DNA from: Candidatus Marithrix sp. Canyon 246
GTDB lineage: Bacteria > Pseudomonadota > Gammaproteobacteria > Beggiatoales > Beggiatoaceae
Length of the DNA: 50,374 bases
Reading direction: 5' to 3'
NCBI RefSeq assembly: GCF_001723685.1
Contig: NZ_MCBX01000020.1
Coordinates: 1-50,374, forward strand
Below, in pieces: positions 1-9,984 of the stretch. Position 1 is the stretch's first letter. Each line of letters begins with the position of its first letter. The notes beneath the pieces were generated by a model, which was not told the origin of the DNA, searched no databases, and saw nothing but the letters and a program-made list of their open reading frames with translations. The translations under genes were made by a program, and so were the position numbers.

Positions 1-1206
1 AATTTGGCGTAAAAGAATCAATTACAGCTCTAGTTGATGATGTTGACTTTCTGCTTCAAAATAAAGGAATAGAAGGAAGTCACGATTTAATGTGGGATAC
101 TGCCTGTCATGCACCACATCGCTTTGCGGATTTGTATGATCAACGAATTTTAGTAATTTTAGATGAATTTCAAAATATTACTAAATATATATATCGAGAT
201 GAAAAATGTAAAGAAGAACCAGATGAAACTCTAGCCGGTAGTTATCATTCTCTTGCTGAGTCAAAAATAGCTCCAATGCTAGTAACTGGTTCCTATGCTG
301 GTTGGCTATTAAAGGTTATTAGTCAATATTTAGAAGCTGGAAGACTAAGTCAAATACGTTTTTCTCCTTATTTAACTGAAGATGAAGGTTTGGAAGCAGT
401 CTATAAATATGCTTCATTTTATGAAGAGCCGATTACTAATGACACTGCTATGCAAATTAATAAATTGTGTATGGCTGATCCATTCTTTATCTCTTGCGTA
501 ATAATCAGTAGTTATGAAGATAAAGATTTAACCACCTCAAAAGGAGTAGCAGATACAGTTGATTATGAAATTTCAGAATAAAATTCTGAAATGTACTTAA
601 CTTGGGGAGAATATATTCATCATACTGTCAATGAAGTTAATGATAAAAATGCTAAAAATATTTTATTATTTTTGAGTAAAAATAATGAAAAATATTTTAC
701 ACCCAAAGACTTGAAAGACAAGTTAGGTTTGAATTTAGAAGTGAATGAAATTCATAAACACACATAGATTTAAAAGAAGCTGATTTGATTACTAGGGCTA
801 TTTAATATTACTTTCGAGGCTAAAGTTTTTTGGAAAATAAATCTACGGATTTGCACCTAATTTTAAACAAGAGTTTGCTGATCAAATTGCTGAATTAAAG
901 AAGGAAAACCAAAAAGTTAAAGAAAGAGTTCATATTCAGCGTGAAGATGGCAAAAATATGGAACTTGATATTGTAGCTGAATCTTCATGTGGCACCTTGG
1001 TTCTGGTGGAAGTTAAAAAAACTAAGACCAAAATCGGTTTAAATCAGATTGAAGACTTTCAAGAAAAAGTTGATGTTTATAAAACTCTTTTTCCTGACAC
1101 TATTGTTTTAGCGTCTTATTTATCTTTGGGTGGTTTTACTGATGAGGCTAGTGATTTTTGTTTGCAACATGTAATTGCTGTGGCTGAGAGAATTGAGGAA
1201 TTGTAA
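1..1206 (+). pseudogene. Decayed AAA-type ATPase with C-terminal nuclease-like domain (5' end outside window)
   Basis: Three pieces of one protein read in order. The first piece (to the TAA at 579-581) has a Walker-B-like stretch, LVILDEFQNI, and a sensor-like LVTGSYAGW. After that stop the same frame continues (NSEMYLTWGEYIHH) to a TAG at about 766. A shifted frame from about 850 gives a helical linker and then ELDIVAESSCGTLVLVEVKK, a PD-(D/E)XK-like D...ExK pattern, ending at 1206. A nonsense codon plus frameshift(s) make the gene non-functional unless there are sequence errors. The family looks like prokaryotic P-loop ATPases fused to a C-terminal endonuclease fold, common in mobile or defence contexts; the Walker A part lies outside the window. 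A homologous 3' end is seen at 50236-50374 (minus) and a 5'/3' remnant at 10063-10258. The function of the intact protein is not known to me. Confidence 0.7.
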
Positions 1207-1305
1207 TTAAACAGCCTTACCGGGCATGGTAGTAACATAAGATTATATTGAAATTTTTACTATTTAAATTTATAATTAAAGTATCTACTACTCAAATTAT
1301 GAACT

Positions 1306-2610
1306 ATGTATAAAATAAATTCCTATTTAATCTCTTTATTGCTACTAATAACTGGGCAATTTGCATTTGCTCAATTACCAATGGGTGTACCTAGCCTTGC
1401 ACCAATGTTAAGAACCGTTACACCGGCAGTCGTCAATATATCATCAAGCAGTCGTAGTCGTGTTAGCAGCCCTTTATTTAATGATCCTTTTTTCCGCCAT
1501 TTTTTTGATTTACCTGATGTAAAGGAAAAGAAAGAACAGAGTCGTGGTTCTGGAGTTATTATTAATGCACGCAAAGGTTATGTATTAACAAATAATCATG
1601 TTATTGCAAAAGCAACTAAAATAGCTGTAACCTTGCGTGATGGTCGTAAATATACTGCGAAACTAATTGGAGCTGATCCTGAAACTGATGTTGCCTTATT
1701 AAAAATTCCAGCACAAAACTTAACTGCTATACCATTAGCTAATTCAGATCGATTAGAGGTTGGTGATTTTGTAGTTGCGATTGGTAATCCTTTTGGTTTA
1801 GGGCAAACTGTAACTTCTGGAATTGTCAGTGCTTTAGGGCGTACCGGCTTAGGTATTGAGGGTTATGAAGATTTTATTCAAACAGATGCCTCAATTAATC
1901 CCGGCAACTCAGGTGGTGCATTAGTAGATTTAAGAGGTAAATTAGTTGGTATTAATACAGCAATTTTAGCACCAAATGGTAATAGTGTAGGAATTGGCTT
2001 TGCCATACCCAGCAATATGGTAAGCCAAGTTGTAAAGCATTTAGTTAGATATGGTGAAGTAAGACGAGGTAGCTTAGGCATACACATACAACAATTAAAT
2101 CCACAATTAGCACGTGCATTTGGAGTACAGGGTAAAAAGGGTGGTGTGATAGCTAAAGTTCTACCCGGTTCCGCTGCAAGTAAAGCCGGTTTACGTTCCA
2201 GTGATGTAATCATAGCAATTAATAATAAACCGGTAAAATCAGCTGCTGATATTAGAAATCGTATTGGTTTATTAAGCATTGGAGAAAGAGTGAGAATAAG
2301 AGTTATACGTAAAAGACGTACTTATAATTTCACCGCAGTAATTGCAGATAATAGAATTAAAGGTAGAGCTATTAGTAATTATTTACAAGGTTTATCTTTA
2401 AAAGATACATCAAAAGGCATAAAGGTAGTAAAAGTCACTAAAAATACCACTGCTGGGAAAATTGGCTTTCTGAAAGGTGATTTTATATCAGGTTTTAATG
2501 GCAGAAAACTCAAACAAATATCTGAATTAAAAAGAATGTTTAAATACATTAACCCACGTTCACTACAGGTACAACGTAATAATAGACTATTATCAGTTCA
2601 ATTGAAATAA
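1306..2610 (+). CDS. degQ: Do-type periplasmic serine protease (DegP/DegQ family)
   Basis: A 434-residue protein with an N-terminal signal peptide (hydrophobic residues about 5-20, cleavage probably after FAFA). The trypsin-like domain follows, with catalytic triad H98 (TNNHVI), D128 (TDVALL) and S202 (GNSGG). Two PDZ regions follow (about 250-340 and 355-434). The family degrades or refolds misfolded periplasmic proteins and is activated by peptide binding to the PDZ domains. Length is slightly below E. coli DegP (474 aa) and closer to DegQ/DegS; two PDZ domains argue against DegS. The gene stands alone; a strong palindrome at 2622-2653 separates it from the convergent neighbour. No clear Shine-Dalgarno precedes the ATG, but the signal peptide begins right there. 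The exact degP/degQ/mucD name is uncertain; the protease assignment is secure. Confidence 0.93.
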   Translation: MYKINSYLISLLLLITGQFAFAQLPMGVPSLAPMLRTVTPAVVNISSSSRSRVSSPLFNDPFFRHFFDLPDVKEKKEQSRGSGVIINARKGYVLTNNHVIAKATKIAVTLRDGRKYTAKLIGADPETDVALLKIPAQNLTAIPLANSDRLEVGDFVVAIGNPFGLGQTVTSGIVSALGRTGLGIEGYEDFIQTDASINPGNSGGALVDLRGKLVGINTAILAPNGNSVGIGFAIPSNMVSQVVKHLVRYGEVRRGSLGIHIQQLNPQLARAFGVQGKKGGVIAKVLPGSAASKAGLRSSDVIIAINNKPVKSAADIRNRIGLLSIGERVRIRVIRKRRTYNFTAVIADNRIKGRAISNYLQGLSLKDTSKGIKVVKVTKNTTAGKIGFLKGDFISGFNGRKLKQISELKRMFKYINPRSLQVQRNNRLLSVQLK

Positions 2611-2621
2611 ATAGTGCGACC

Positions 2622-2653
2622 AAACCTGACAGGTTTTTAAAACCTGTCAGGTT
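2622..2653. repeat. Dispersed palindrome (core CCTGACAGG), likely bidirectional terminator
   Basis: Two copies of AAACCTGACAGGTTT in inverted orientation with a very short spacer form a near-perfect hairpin between two convergent genes, with A/T runs at the edges. The same unit recurs at 10266-10280, 28420-28446 (degenerate), 29262-29294, 40836-40868, 43075-43089 and 48751-48765, so it is a dispersed repeat family and not just a local terminator. Confidence 0.8.
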
Positions 2654-2658
2654 TATAG

Positions 2659-3525
2659 TTAAATTAATTTTTCCAACAATCGTCGAATAGTTTCTTTATC
2701 AGCCTCATTGTTCATTTCCATGAGGCGTTTTGTTAAGTTATCAATTTGTATTTGTTGTGGAGTCATATTAGCAGTTGGCTGTATAACTGTGGTATATGGA
2801 GTAATAGCATTAATTGCTTTATCTAAAGTATTATAGAAAAATTCCACACTATAACCAGCTAAAAATCCAACTACCATTGCAGAAACAGCATTATTTACAA
2901 CATCATTATTAGGAATAATGTCTAATAAATTTACCAATAATCCACCAACTAATGCGCCCATAAATAAGCGTAACCATTGGGTATATAACTCTTTTGGATG
3001 TAATGTACGATTTATATAACGTTCCGTTAATGATTTATATAAATAAATTAACGCACCTAGCGCACCATATAAAAACGGATCAATAAATTTTAGAAATTCT
3101 GAATGTTTAGATTCTTCACCAAGAGTCATATATTGTCGTAAAAACATTATACTGATCAATACTATTGCAACCCAAAATAGTTGTCGAAAAAAGTTACGCC
3201 CAACTGAGCCAGAACCAAGAAATATGGTTTTCCACCACGGTCTAGCTATTTTATAATTTTCATTTGTAGCACGTAAAGTTAATAATGATACAGGACTAAT
3301 TAATTGTGCTATCTTAGTATAGTATTGCTCTAACTTAGCTTCAGCTTGACAAATTTCTTCAGTATTTAAATCCTCAATTGGCGTATAAAATAATATTTGT
3401 TTGAGTTGTTTTACTTCAACAGCAAGTTCAGGAGGTTCTAATTTGCCACTTTCTACCGCAAACTCTAATAATTCTTCAAGAGCTAAGTATCGTTGTTGAT
3501 ATTTAGTAAGTTGGTCTTCAGACAT
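2659..3525 (-). CDS. Hypothetical multi-spanning membrane protein
   Basis: A 288-residue protein that I do not recognise. The N-terminal ~100 residues are charged and helical (probable coiled coil, rich in E, Q and L). About four transmembrane segments follow: near residues 112-130 (QLFWVAIVLISIMFL), 150-165 (DPFLYGALGALIYL), 188-205 (MGALVGGLLVNLLDII) and 212-230 (AVSAMVVGFLAGYSVEFFY). The C-terminal tail is soluble and charged. Start: first ATG, divergent from the PBP1b gene with a 61-bp AT-rich spacer that must hold both promoters. The 3' end converges on the protease gene across the 2622-2653 palindrome. The architecture suggests a structural or scaffolding inner-membrane protein, but no function can be assigned. 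Confidence 0.75.
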   Translation of the reverse strand: MSEDQLTKYQQRYLALEELLEFAVESGKLEPPELAVEVKQLKQILFYTPIEDLNTEEICQAEAKLEQYYTKIAQLISPVSLLTLRATNENYKIARPWWKTIFLGSGSVGRNFFRQLFWVAIVLISIMFLRQYMTLGEESKHSEFLKFIDPFLYGALGALIYLYKSLTERYINRTLHPKELYTQWLRLFMGALVGGLLVNLLDIIPNNDVVNNAVSAMVVGFLAGYSVEFFYNTLDKAINAITPYTTVIQPTANMTPQQIQIDNLTKRLMEMNNEADKETIRRLLEKLI

Positions 3526-3586
3526 AATTTACGCCTTAGTTTTGATATAATCAAAATATAAACAATAAACCGAGTAACATTAAGTA

Positions 3587-5884
3587 ATGATACGCAGCAC
3601 ACGTAATACCAGACGACCAATTCGCCGTCGCCCACCGCCACAGCGTCGTCGTCGAACATCTTATTCTACACCAAAAAAACGTCCTAATCCTAGAAAAAAA
3701 TCGGGTTTTCCTTTTAAATTACGATGGTTAATATTAATTATTGGATTTATAATCCTTAGTTATCATGTAATATCATTAGATATTAAAGTTCGTAAACAAT
3801 TTGAAGGTAAACGTTGGTCTTTGCCAGCGCGTGTTTACGCTCGCCCTTTAGAAATTTATACTGGTATGCGTTTAACAACTCAAGCCTTGAAGGAGGAGTT
3901 ACAAGCACTAGGTTATCGAAAAGGTTCTACTAATTCACCGGGTAAATATAATACTAGAAACAATAATATAGTTCAAATTAAAACTCGTGCCTTTAAATTT
4001 TGGGAAGCAACTGATCCTTCACGTTTAGTAAAAATTAGTTTTTCAGGTAATGAAGTTCAATCTATAACCGAATTAGAACCTACTCGTAAGGTGGCTTTAC
4101 TGCGTTTGCCTCCTAAGCTAATTGGTAAAATATATCCTACTCATAATGAGGATCGTATTGTAGTTCGTTTACAAAATATACCTCAATCATTGATTAATGC
4201 TTTGATTGCTATGGAAGATCGTCATTTTTATAATCATATGGGTATTAGCATACGAGGTATTGCACGTGCGATTATTACTAATCTGAAGGGTGGGCAAATA
4301 CAAGGTGGTAGTACAATTACCCAACAGTTAGTGAAAAATTTATATTTAACTTCAGAGCGTACATTGAAGCGTAAATTTAATGAAGCTATTATGGCATTAT
4401 TATTGGAATGGCATTATAGTAAAAATCAAATTTTGGAAGCTTATTTTAATGAGGTGTTTTTAGGGCAAGATGGTAATCGTGCCATTCATGGCGTTGGTAT
4501 GGCAGCACGATTTTATTTTAATCGCCCATTAGAAGAATTAAAATTGCATCAAGTAGCTTTGCTTGTTAGTTTGATACGTGGTGCATCAATGTATAATCCA
4601 CGTCGGCATCCTAAACGAGCTTTAGCTCGGCGTAATTTGGTTTTAGATACTATGAGCAAGCTAGGAAAAATTAGCCCAATGGAAGCACGACGGGCTAAAA
4701 AGACACGTTTTGATATTGAAAAAAGTACTGCTGAAAGTAAATTTCCTTATCCTGCCTTTATGGGTTTAGTGCGTAGTCAATTACATACAGATTATCGTAA
4801 AGAGGATTTACGTGCAGATGGTAAAAAGCAAGTTTTAGATTTATCTGATGGATTAAGAATTATCACTACTTTAGATCCTTTTTTGCAAAAGAAAGGTGAA
4901 CAAACTATGATGAATTCTTTAAAAAAATTATCGAGAAAACGTCGTAAATCTCGCAATATAGAAGGAGCTATGGTAGTAACTCGTTGTGACAATGGTGAAG
5001 TTGTTGCATTTATAAATGGTAAAAAACCAAAATATGATGGTTTTAATCGCCCTTTGAATGCCAAGCGTCAAATTGGTTCCTTAGTTAAAGTGGCGGTTTA
5101 TTTAGCTGCTTTAGAACGTGGTTCTTATTCTTTAACTTCTAGGATTAGTGACTATCCATATAAATGGGTTGATCGTTATAGTGGTACAGTTTGGAAACCG
5201 CAAAATTATGATCATCGTTCACATGGTTCGGTTTACTTATATCGCGCTTTAGCTAATTCTTATAATTTAGCTACTGTGCGTTTGGGTAGAAAATTAGGTT
5301 TAGAAACTTTTCATAAAACCTTAATACGCTTAGGGCTGACACGTGAACTAAAACGTATATATCCATCTATGTTGTTAGGTAGTTTGTCTTTAACTCCTTT
5401 GGAGGTGGCTCAATTATATCAAACCATAGCTAGTGGTGGTTTTCATGTGCCTGTACATGCAATTCGTGATGTTTTAACTCATGAAGGTAAACCTTTGCAA
5501 CGTTATGCTTTGTCGATGGAAAAGCGTTTTGATCCTGCTGCGATTTTTTTACTAAATTTTGCTATGCAACAAGCTGTGAGAAATGGAACCGGGCGTAAAA
5601 TATCTAAAACTTTGCCAAAACATATGGTGTTTGCAGGTAAAACTGGTACTAGTAATGATTTACGTGATAGTTGGTTTGCTGGTTTTGGCAGTGAATTTTC
5701 AACAGTGACATGGGTTGGGCGTGATGATAATAAACCAATGGGTTTAAGTGGTGGTTCTGGTGCTATGGTGGTTTGGAGAAATTTTATACGTGCTATTAAT
5801 CCACAAGCAGTAAAACCTATAGAACCTAGTGGTATAAGATGGCGCACTATTAATGGTATTAATATACCATATAAAACTAATTAA
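3587..5884 (+). CDS. mrcB: Bifunctional penicillin-binding protein 1b (GT51 transglycosylase / transpeptidase)
   Basis: A 765-residue class A PBP that polymerises lipid II and cross-links peptidoglycan. A very basic cytoplasmic N-terminus (Arg/Pro-rich, about 1-45) precedes one signal anchor (about 46-64). A UB2H-like region (about 75-165) points to the PBP1b type and the LpoB-type activation known for that family. GT51 motifs: AMEDRHFYNHMG with catalytic Glu at E210, and GGSTITQQ near 240-247. Transpeptidase motifs: SLVK with nucleophile S498 and K501, SYN at 558-560, KTGT at 685-688. All catalytic residues are present. Length is a little short of E. coli PBP1b (844 aa), mostly at the ends. 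It is followed 19 bp later by a TPR protein in the same direction, so probably an operon. Confidence 0.95.
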   Translation: MIRSTRNTRRPIRRRPPPQRRRRTSYSTPKKRPNPRKKSGFPFKLRWLILIIGFIILSYHVISLDIKVRKQFEGKRWSLPARVYARPLEIYTGMRLTTQALKEELQALGYRKGSTNSPGKYNTRNNNIVQIKTRAFKFWEATDPSRLVKISFSGNEVQSITELEPTRKVALLRLPPKLIGKIYPTHNEDRIVVRLQNIPQSLINALIAMEDRHFYNHMGISIRGIARAIITNLKGGQIQGGSTITQQLVKNLYLTSERTLKRKFNEAIMALLLEWHYSKNQILEAYFNEVFLGQDGNRAIHGVGMAARFYFNRPLEELKLHQVALLVSLIRGASMYNPRRHPKRALARRNLVLDTMSKLGKISPMEARRAKKTRFDIEKSTAESKFPYPAFMGLVRSQLHTDYRKEDLRADGKKQVLDLSDGLRIITTLDPFLQKKGEQTMMNSLKKLSRKRRKSRNIEGAMVVTRCDNGEVVAFINGKKPKYDGFNRPLNAKRQIGSLVKVAVYLAALERGSYSLTSRISDYPYKWVDRYSGTVWKPQNYDHRSHGSVYLYRALANSYNLATVRLGRKLGLETFHKTLIRLGLTRELKRIYPSMLLGSLSLTPLEVAQLYQTIASGGFHVPVHAIRDVLTHEGKPLQRYALSMEKRFDPAAIFLLNFAMQQAVRNGTGRKISKTLPKHMVFAGKTGTSNDLRDSWFAGFGSEFSTVTWVGRDDNKPMGLSGGSGAMVVWRNFIRAINPQAVKPIEPSGIRWRTINGINIPYKTN

Positions 5885-5903
5885 ATTTAATAGATAAAAC
5901 AAT

Positions 5904-6308
5904 ATGTTAAAAACAAAATTTCTAATATTATTATTATTTTTATTTACATCATTAGCTACAATGGCTGATTCAAGATCAGCGGTTGTGTCTTTAATTATGG
6001 ATGCAAAAACTTATTTTGAAAATGATCAATTAGAACAATCAGCGGCTTTATTAGAACGCGCTTTACGTATAAAACCCCATAATGTTTATTTATGGCATAA
6101 TTTAGCTGGTGTGCGTTTAACACAGGAGGATTGGAATCGTGCTGCTAATTTAGCAAAAAAATCTAATTCCTTGGCAGGAAATGATGGGGGACATAAGGAA
6201 TTACGTATGAGAAATTGGGTTTTAATAACTCAAGCATGTGAAGGCATGGGAAATGATACATGTACGGCTGAAGCGCGTAGTCGCGCTCAAGCTTTATCGA
6301 GAAATTAA
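5904..6308 (+). CDS. Exported TPR-repeat protein, cotranscribed with PBP1b
   Basis: A 134-residue protein. Residues 1-21 form a signal peptide (KFLILLLFLFTSLATMA, cleavage probably before DSRSA). The mature part contains tetratricopeptide-type helices: AKTYFENDQLEQSAALLERALRIKP-like and YLWHNLAGVRLTQEDWNRAANLAKKS-like units at about 35-100, then a short helix. It lies 19 bp after mrcB in the same direction. Small periplasmic TPR proteins next to PBP1b genes are plausible partners or activators of wall synthesis (LpoB/CpoB-like role), but this is inference only. No lipobox cysteine is visible. Its 3' end overlaps the convergent bioD by 15 bp. Confidence 0.8.
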   Translation: MLKTKFLILLLFLFTSLATMADSRSAVVSLIMDAKTYFENDQLEQSAALLERALRIKPHNVYLWHNLAGVRLTQEDWNRAANLAKKSNSLAGNDGGHKELRMRNWVLITQACEGMGNDTCTAEARSRAQALSRN

Positions 6309-6899
6309 GTCTAATGTTAATGGTTTTCCTAAATAGGAAGATATTGTTTCAATAGAGGCTTTTCCGTCAAATTCTGGATCAATGGGATTGGCTATCCAAG
6401 CGGCTAATGTGCAGCCATCTCGTTGTATAGCTTCGGCTGTTAAGAGGGCGTGATTAATACAGCCTAAACGTAAGCCGACTACTAAAATCACTTTAGCATT
6501 AATTGCTAATACCATATCTTTAAAGCTTTGGCTGGCATTAATTGGTACACGCCAGCCACCAGCTCCTTCAATTACTACTGCATCTGCTAATGCAGCTAGT
6601 TGTTTATATTTCTCAATAAGAACTTTTAATTCAATAGTTTGCCCAAGTTGTTGGGCGGCAATATGAGGTGCAATGGCTGGTTCAAAGGCATAAGGATTTA
6701 TTAAATCATAGGGAAGATCTAAACCACTAGCAGCTAAAATTTGTTCAGCGTCAGAATTTTTACCGCTAGCAATAGGTTTCATACCAGCCACTCGTAAACC
6801 TTGCTGTTTTAATTGTTTTATGAATGCTACACTACACCATGTTTTGCCAATACCTGTATCGGTGCCGGTAATAAACCAAGTTTGATTTTTTTTATTCAT
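6294..6899 (-). CDS. bioD: ATP-dependent dethiobiotin synthetase
   Basis: A 201-residue cytoplasmic enzyme that closes the ureido ring of 7,8-diaminopelargonate with CO2 and ATP, the penultimate step of biotin synthesis. The P-loop is TGTDTGIGKTW at about 11-21. GMKPIASG follows near residue 40, and the EGAGGWRVPI substrate/Mg-binding motif lies near 109-119; all are typical of BioD. Length is slightly below the usual 220-230 because the C-terminus is short. The gene is monocistronic and convergent with the TPR gene (15-bp overlap of 3' ends). A second biotin gene, bioC, lies about 36 kb away, so biotin genes are scattered and not in one operon. Confidence 0.93.
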   Translation of the reverse strand: MNKKNQTWFITGTDTGIGKTWCSVAFIKQLKQQGLRVAGMKPIASGKNSDAEQILAASGLDLPYDLINPYAFEPAIAPHIAAQQLGQTIELKVLIEKYKQLAALADAVVIEGAGGWRVPINASQSFKDMVLAINAKVILVVGLRLGCINHALLTAEAIQRDGCTLAAWIANPIDPEFDGKASIETISSYLGKPLTLDLISR

Positions 6900-6940
6900 A
6901 ATCTAATTTTAATGTTCAATTTTATAACCAATTTCTTTCC

Positions 6941-7662
6941 CTAAAACCCCAATACCAAGATAAACACACTTACGTTTTTCTTGCCTGAAATTTTGGCAAA
7001 CAAGGCACGGATTATATTTATAAAACCTTCAATATCATCATTTTCTAAATAATCACGTAAATCTTCCGCCGCTGGTTGAATATCTCCTAAATCATTTTTA
7101 GTAAAACTAAGAAAAGTCATAAAAGCTTGTTTGACTTCAAAATTAGGATAATTCAATATATATTGAATTGTTCTGGTTTTTTGATTTCTAAAACAGTGCC
7201 AAGATTTTGGATATAAGACTCAAAATAAGTTTCTAATTCGGTTTGTGTATATCCTAATAGTGTGGCAAATTGTCTTGAAAAGGTAATATCTCTTACATTG
7301 TTTAATTCAGAAAATTTCAAAATACCAAAAAAATATCGCATGATTTCACGATTTTTTGTCGCTTTTTCTATATCATCAATATGCTCAACAATTGGTTTAT
7401 CATATTCATCTATTAAAACCACAACTTTTTTCTGAGTTTTTTCTGATATTTTTTCAATTAATTCTCCAAATTTATCCTTAATAAATATATCAGATAGTTC
7501 AATGTCATATTTAGCGGCAGTCTTATCTAAAAATGATAATAATGATGCTTCAAATATTTTATCATTAGTATATTTTATCGTTAATCTCACATTTTTACAA
7601 TCATTTAGAATATAATTATGATTGTTTTGATAAACTAGGTAAGTTATTATGTCGTATGGCAA
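6941..7662 (-). pseudogene. Remnant of AAA-ATPase-like/DUF1703 (PD-(D/E)XK) protein
   Basis: The upstream piece (7153-7662) contains KKVVVLIDEYDKPIVEHI, the Walker-B-like LIDEYDKP signature of the AAA-ATPase-like/DUF1703 family. It then jumps from MRYFFGILK directly to FSELNNVRDITFSRQFATLL, so the usual segment between them is missing. It lacks the N-terminal Walker A region. A TGA/TAA break separates it from the downstream piece (6941-7156), which aligns with the family's middle helical region, and the C-terminal nuclease domain is absent. N-terminal, internal and C-terminal losses make this a clear pseudogene. Intact relatives are abundant in AT-rich and mobile genomes, with unproven function. 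Confidence 0.75.
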
Positions 7663-8251
7663 TTATTCAAACTATGAAGAAGTCGCCACAAAGTTTAAGA
7701 TAAAATCTAAAGAGGAAAACTTTGTAAAAGAAGAACCTATTAATGTCAATCAAAGTATATTTACTTTTATAGATGATAATGTAAAATCTAGGCGTAGTTA
7801 TGTTTCAGAAAATTCAATTTGTGAAAATATTATTGCTCCAATATTAAGTATTGTTGCAAAAGAAAATGATATTCCACTATGGTCACATGTCAGATTTGAT
7901 GTTTCTGAAAAAGATGGTTTGATGGGTGTTCCTGATTTTATCATTGCACCAACTTCTGATATTGGTACTACTTTTGAAAAACCTATAGTTTGTATATCAG
8001 AAGCTAAGAAAGAAAATTTTAATGAAGGCTGGGCGCAAATTTTATCCGAAATGATTGCTGCACAAATAGTTAATGAAAGTCAATCTTTAGATGTATATGG
8101 TATAGTTTCTACAGGAAAATTCTGGGAATTTGCTAAGTTAAATCAAAATATTTTTAGCAGAGAGATCGTTGCAATTTCGGCTACCGAAAATTTACAAAAA
8201 CTATTCAATTTTCTTAATTGGATAATAAAAACAGCTAAAACATCCATATAA
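7649..8251 (+). CDS. Conserved hypothetical protein, PD-(D/E)XK nuclease-like
   Basis: A 200-residue protein without signal or membrane segments. After a variable N-terminus (1-45), the region about 50-150 contains SICENIIAPIL, VPDFIIAP and, about 15 residues later, VCISEAKKE: an E...D...ExK pattern that fits the core of a restriction-endonuclease-like fold. The C-terminus is a beta/helix end (DVYGIVSTGKFWEFA). I know it only as a conserved hypothetical type in cyanobacteria and sulfur bacteria; no substrate is known. The start lies inside the 5' part of the divergent pseudogene (14-bp overlap), with a weak AGG upstream. It ends 19 bp before the NnrS gene, so they may be cotranscribed by chance. 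Confidence 0.6.
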   Translation: MSYGNYSNYEEVATKFKIKSKEENFVKEEPINVNQSIFTFIDDNVKSRRSYVSENSICENIIAPILSIVAKENDIPLWSHVRFDVSEKDGLMGVPDFIIAPTSDIGTTFEKPIVCISEAKKENFNEGWAQILSEMIAAQIVNESQSLDVYGIVSTGKFWEFAKLNQNIFSREIVAISATENLQKLFNFLNWIIKTAKTSI

Positions 8252-8270
8252 AATATAGGAGATATAACAC

Positions 8271-9416
8271 ATGGCTTTATTTAATTTAGGTTTTAGAATT
8301 TTTTTTCTGGGAGCTGGCATATTTTCGATAGTATCGATTTTTATGTGGTCAGCAATTTTTCATTTTCAATTGCCTTTGAATATACAGACAATTTCTATCT
8401 TTCAGTGGCATAGCCATGAAATGATTTATGGTTATAGTATAGCAGTTATTGCCGGTTTTTTATTGACTGCTGTTCAAAATTGGACTGGTGTTCAAACTAT
8501 TTATGGTAAGCCGCTGATATTGCTTTTTAGTTTATGGGCAGCGGCACGATTATTATTTATCTTTGGAACATCGTATTTATTTGTTGCTGGAATTTTTGAT
8601 GTTCTGTTTTTAGTTTTCTTAGTCTTTGCTGTTAGTTATCCGATTATAAAAGTAAAGCAATGGAAGCAACTTGCTATTTTGTCTAAGCTGATATTGCTGA
8701 TGATATTTAATATTTTATTTTATCTTGGTGCATTAAATGTGCTTGATAATGGTGTGTTTTGGGGAATTTATGGTGGTTTATATTTGATCATTGGCTTGAT
8801 TTTAACTATAGGCAGAAGAATTTTACCTTTTTTTATTCAGAATGGTGTTGGTTATCAAGTTAAATTATTTAATTCCAATTGGCTTGATATATCAATCCTA
8901 TTGCTTTTTATTGCTTTTTCTATATCTGAACTGTTTTTGAGAAGTCAAATAGTTTCTTCTTACTTGGCTTTAGCTTTATTTGTGGTGAATGCTATCAGGC
9001 TAATCGGTTGGCATACTTTGGGAATCTGGAAGAAAAGTCTGTTATGGAGTTTATATTTATCTTTCTGGTTTATCTGTTTTGGATTTTTATTGTTTGCTAT
9101 TGGAGTGTCTAAATTTATTGCAATTCATGCTTTTGCTGTTGGTGGAGTTGGGGTAGTTACTATCAGCATGATGTCTCGGGTTACACTTGGGCATACCGGC
9201 AGAGACATTAGCAAAGCTCCTAAAGCTATAAGTTATGCTCTTGGAATTTTGCTATTCAGTGCCATACTAAGAGTAGTTATGCCATTATTAGATGCACAAA
9301 ACTATGTACTTTGGATTGGGCTATCACAGGGGCTTTGGATAATTGCTTTTTTGATATTTACAATTATATATTTCCCTATGTTTATGAAACCTAGGGTTGA
9401 TGGGAAACTAGGCTAA
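8271..9416 (+). CDS. nnrS: NnrS-family haem/copper membrane protein
   Basis: A 381-residue, very hydrophobic protein with about 10-12 transmembrane segments. [13 protein letters not shown] at the N-terminus and [10 protein letters not shown] near residue 46 are characteristic of the NnrS family. A further conserved segment is [25 protein letters not shown]-like near 285-310. NnrS proteins contain haem and copper and protect cells against nitrosative stress, mainly by limiting NO-derived iron complexes. A good ribosome site (AGGAG at 8257-8261) fixes the start. No nor/nir genes lie in this window, so a link to denitrification is only suggested by family knowledge. The 3' end overlaps the convergent acyltransferase by 26 bp. 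Confidence 0.88.
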   Translation: MALFNLGFRIFFLGAGIFSIVSIFMWSAIFHFQLPLNIQTISIFQWHSHEMIYGYSIAVIAGFLLTAVQNWTGVQTIYGKPLILLFSLWAAARLLFIFGTSYLFVAGIFDVLFLVFLVFAVSYPIIKVKQWKQLAILSKLILLMIFNILFYLGALNVLDNGVFWGIYGGLYLIIGLILTIGRRILPFFIQNGVGYQVKLFNSNWLDISILLLFIAFSISELFLRSQIVSSYLALALFVVNAIRLIGWHTLGIWKKSLLWSLYLSFWFICFGFLLFAIGVSKFIAIHAFAVGGVGVVTISMMSRVTLGHTGRDISKAPKAISYALGILLFSAILRVVMPLLDAQNYVLWIGLSQGLWIIAFLIFTIIYFPMFMKPRVDGKLG

Positions 9417-9984
9417 CAAGCCCATTTTCCAGCCTATAAATTTCATTTGTATGTGGACAAATTGCCTCTACTGTTTCTTCGGCAGTTAGGGGTAAATCTA
9501 AACGTTCACCATAGTGGCTCATCCAAGCTATTTGACGCGCTGGCACTCCAACCATTAAGGCAAAATCTGCTACATTATGTGTTACTACACTACCTGCTCC
9601 AATAAAAGCATATTGACCAATGCTATTACCACATACTATGGTACAATTTGCGCCTAAAGTAGCTCCGCGTTTAATTAGTGTAGTTTTATATTCATCTTTA
9701 CGTGATACTGCTGAACGGGGGTTATAAACATTGGTAAATACCATGCTGGGTCCACAAAAAACATCATCTTCTATAATGACATTATCATAGACTGAAACGT
9801 TATTTTGAATTTTGACATTATTAGCAATTACGACTTGATTACCAATAAAAACATTTTGTCCTAATGAACACTGTTTTCCAATTATAGCACCAGCACAAAT
9901 ATGTACCCAATGCCAAATACGGGTATCGTCTCCAATTTTGGCTCCATCATCAATAATCGCGCTATCGTGGGCAAAATATTTCAT
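9391..9984 (-). CDS. wbpD: Left-handed beta-helix N-acetyltransferase (WbpD/WlbB type)
   Basis: A 197-residue protein starting [20 protein letters not shown] chose this internal ATG because family members begin here, a GAGAG sits about 9 nt upstream on the coding strand, and the 28 residues before it have no family likeness. The body is made of hexapeptide repeats ([41 protein letters not shown]). [15 protein letters not shown] and the [11 protein letters not shown] ending are typical of UDP-2-acetamido-3-amino-2,3-dideoxy-glucuronate N-acetyltransferases, which make diacetylated uronic acid sugars for O-antigen or glycans. No partner genes (wbpA/B/E-like) are in the window, so the exact substrate is uncertain. 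It overlaps the nnrS 3' end by 26 bp. Confidence 0.85.
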   Translation of the reverse strand: MKYFAHDSAIIDDGAKIGDDTRIWHWVHICAGAIIGKQCSLGQNVFIGNQVVIANNVKIQNNVSVYDNVIIEDDVFCGPSMVFTNVYNPRSAVSRKDEYKTTLIKRGATLGANCTIVCGNSIGQYAFIGAGSVVTHNVADFALMVGVPARQIAWMSHYGERLDLPLTAEETVEAICPHTNEIYRLENGLVSLVSHQP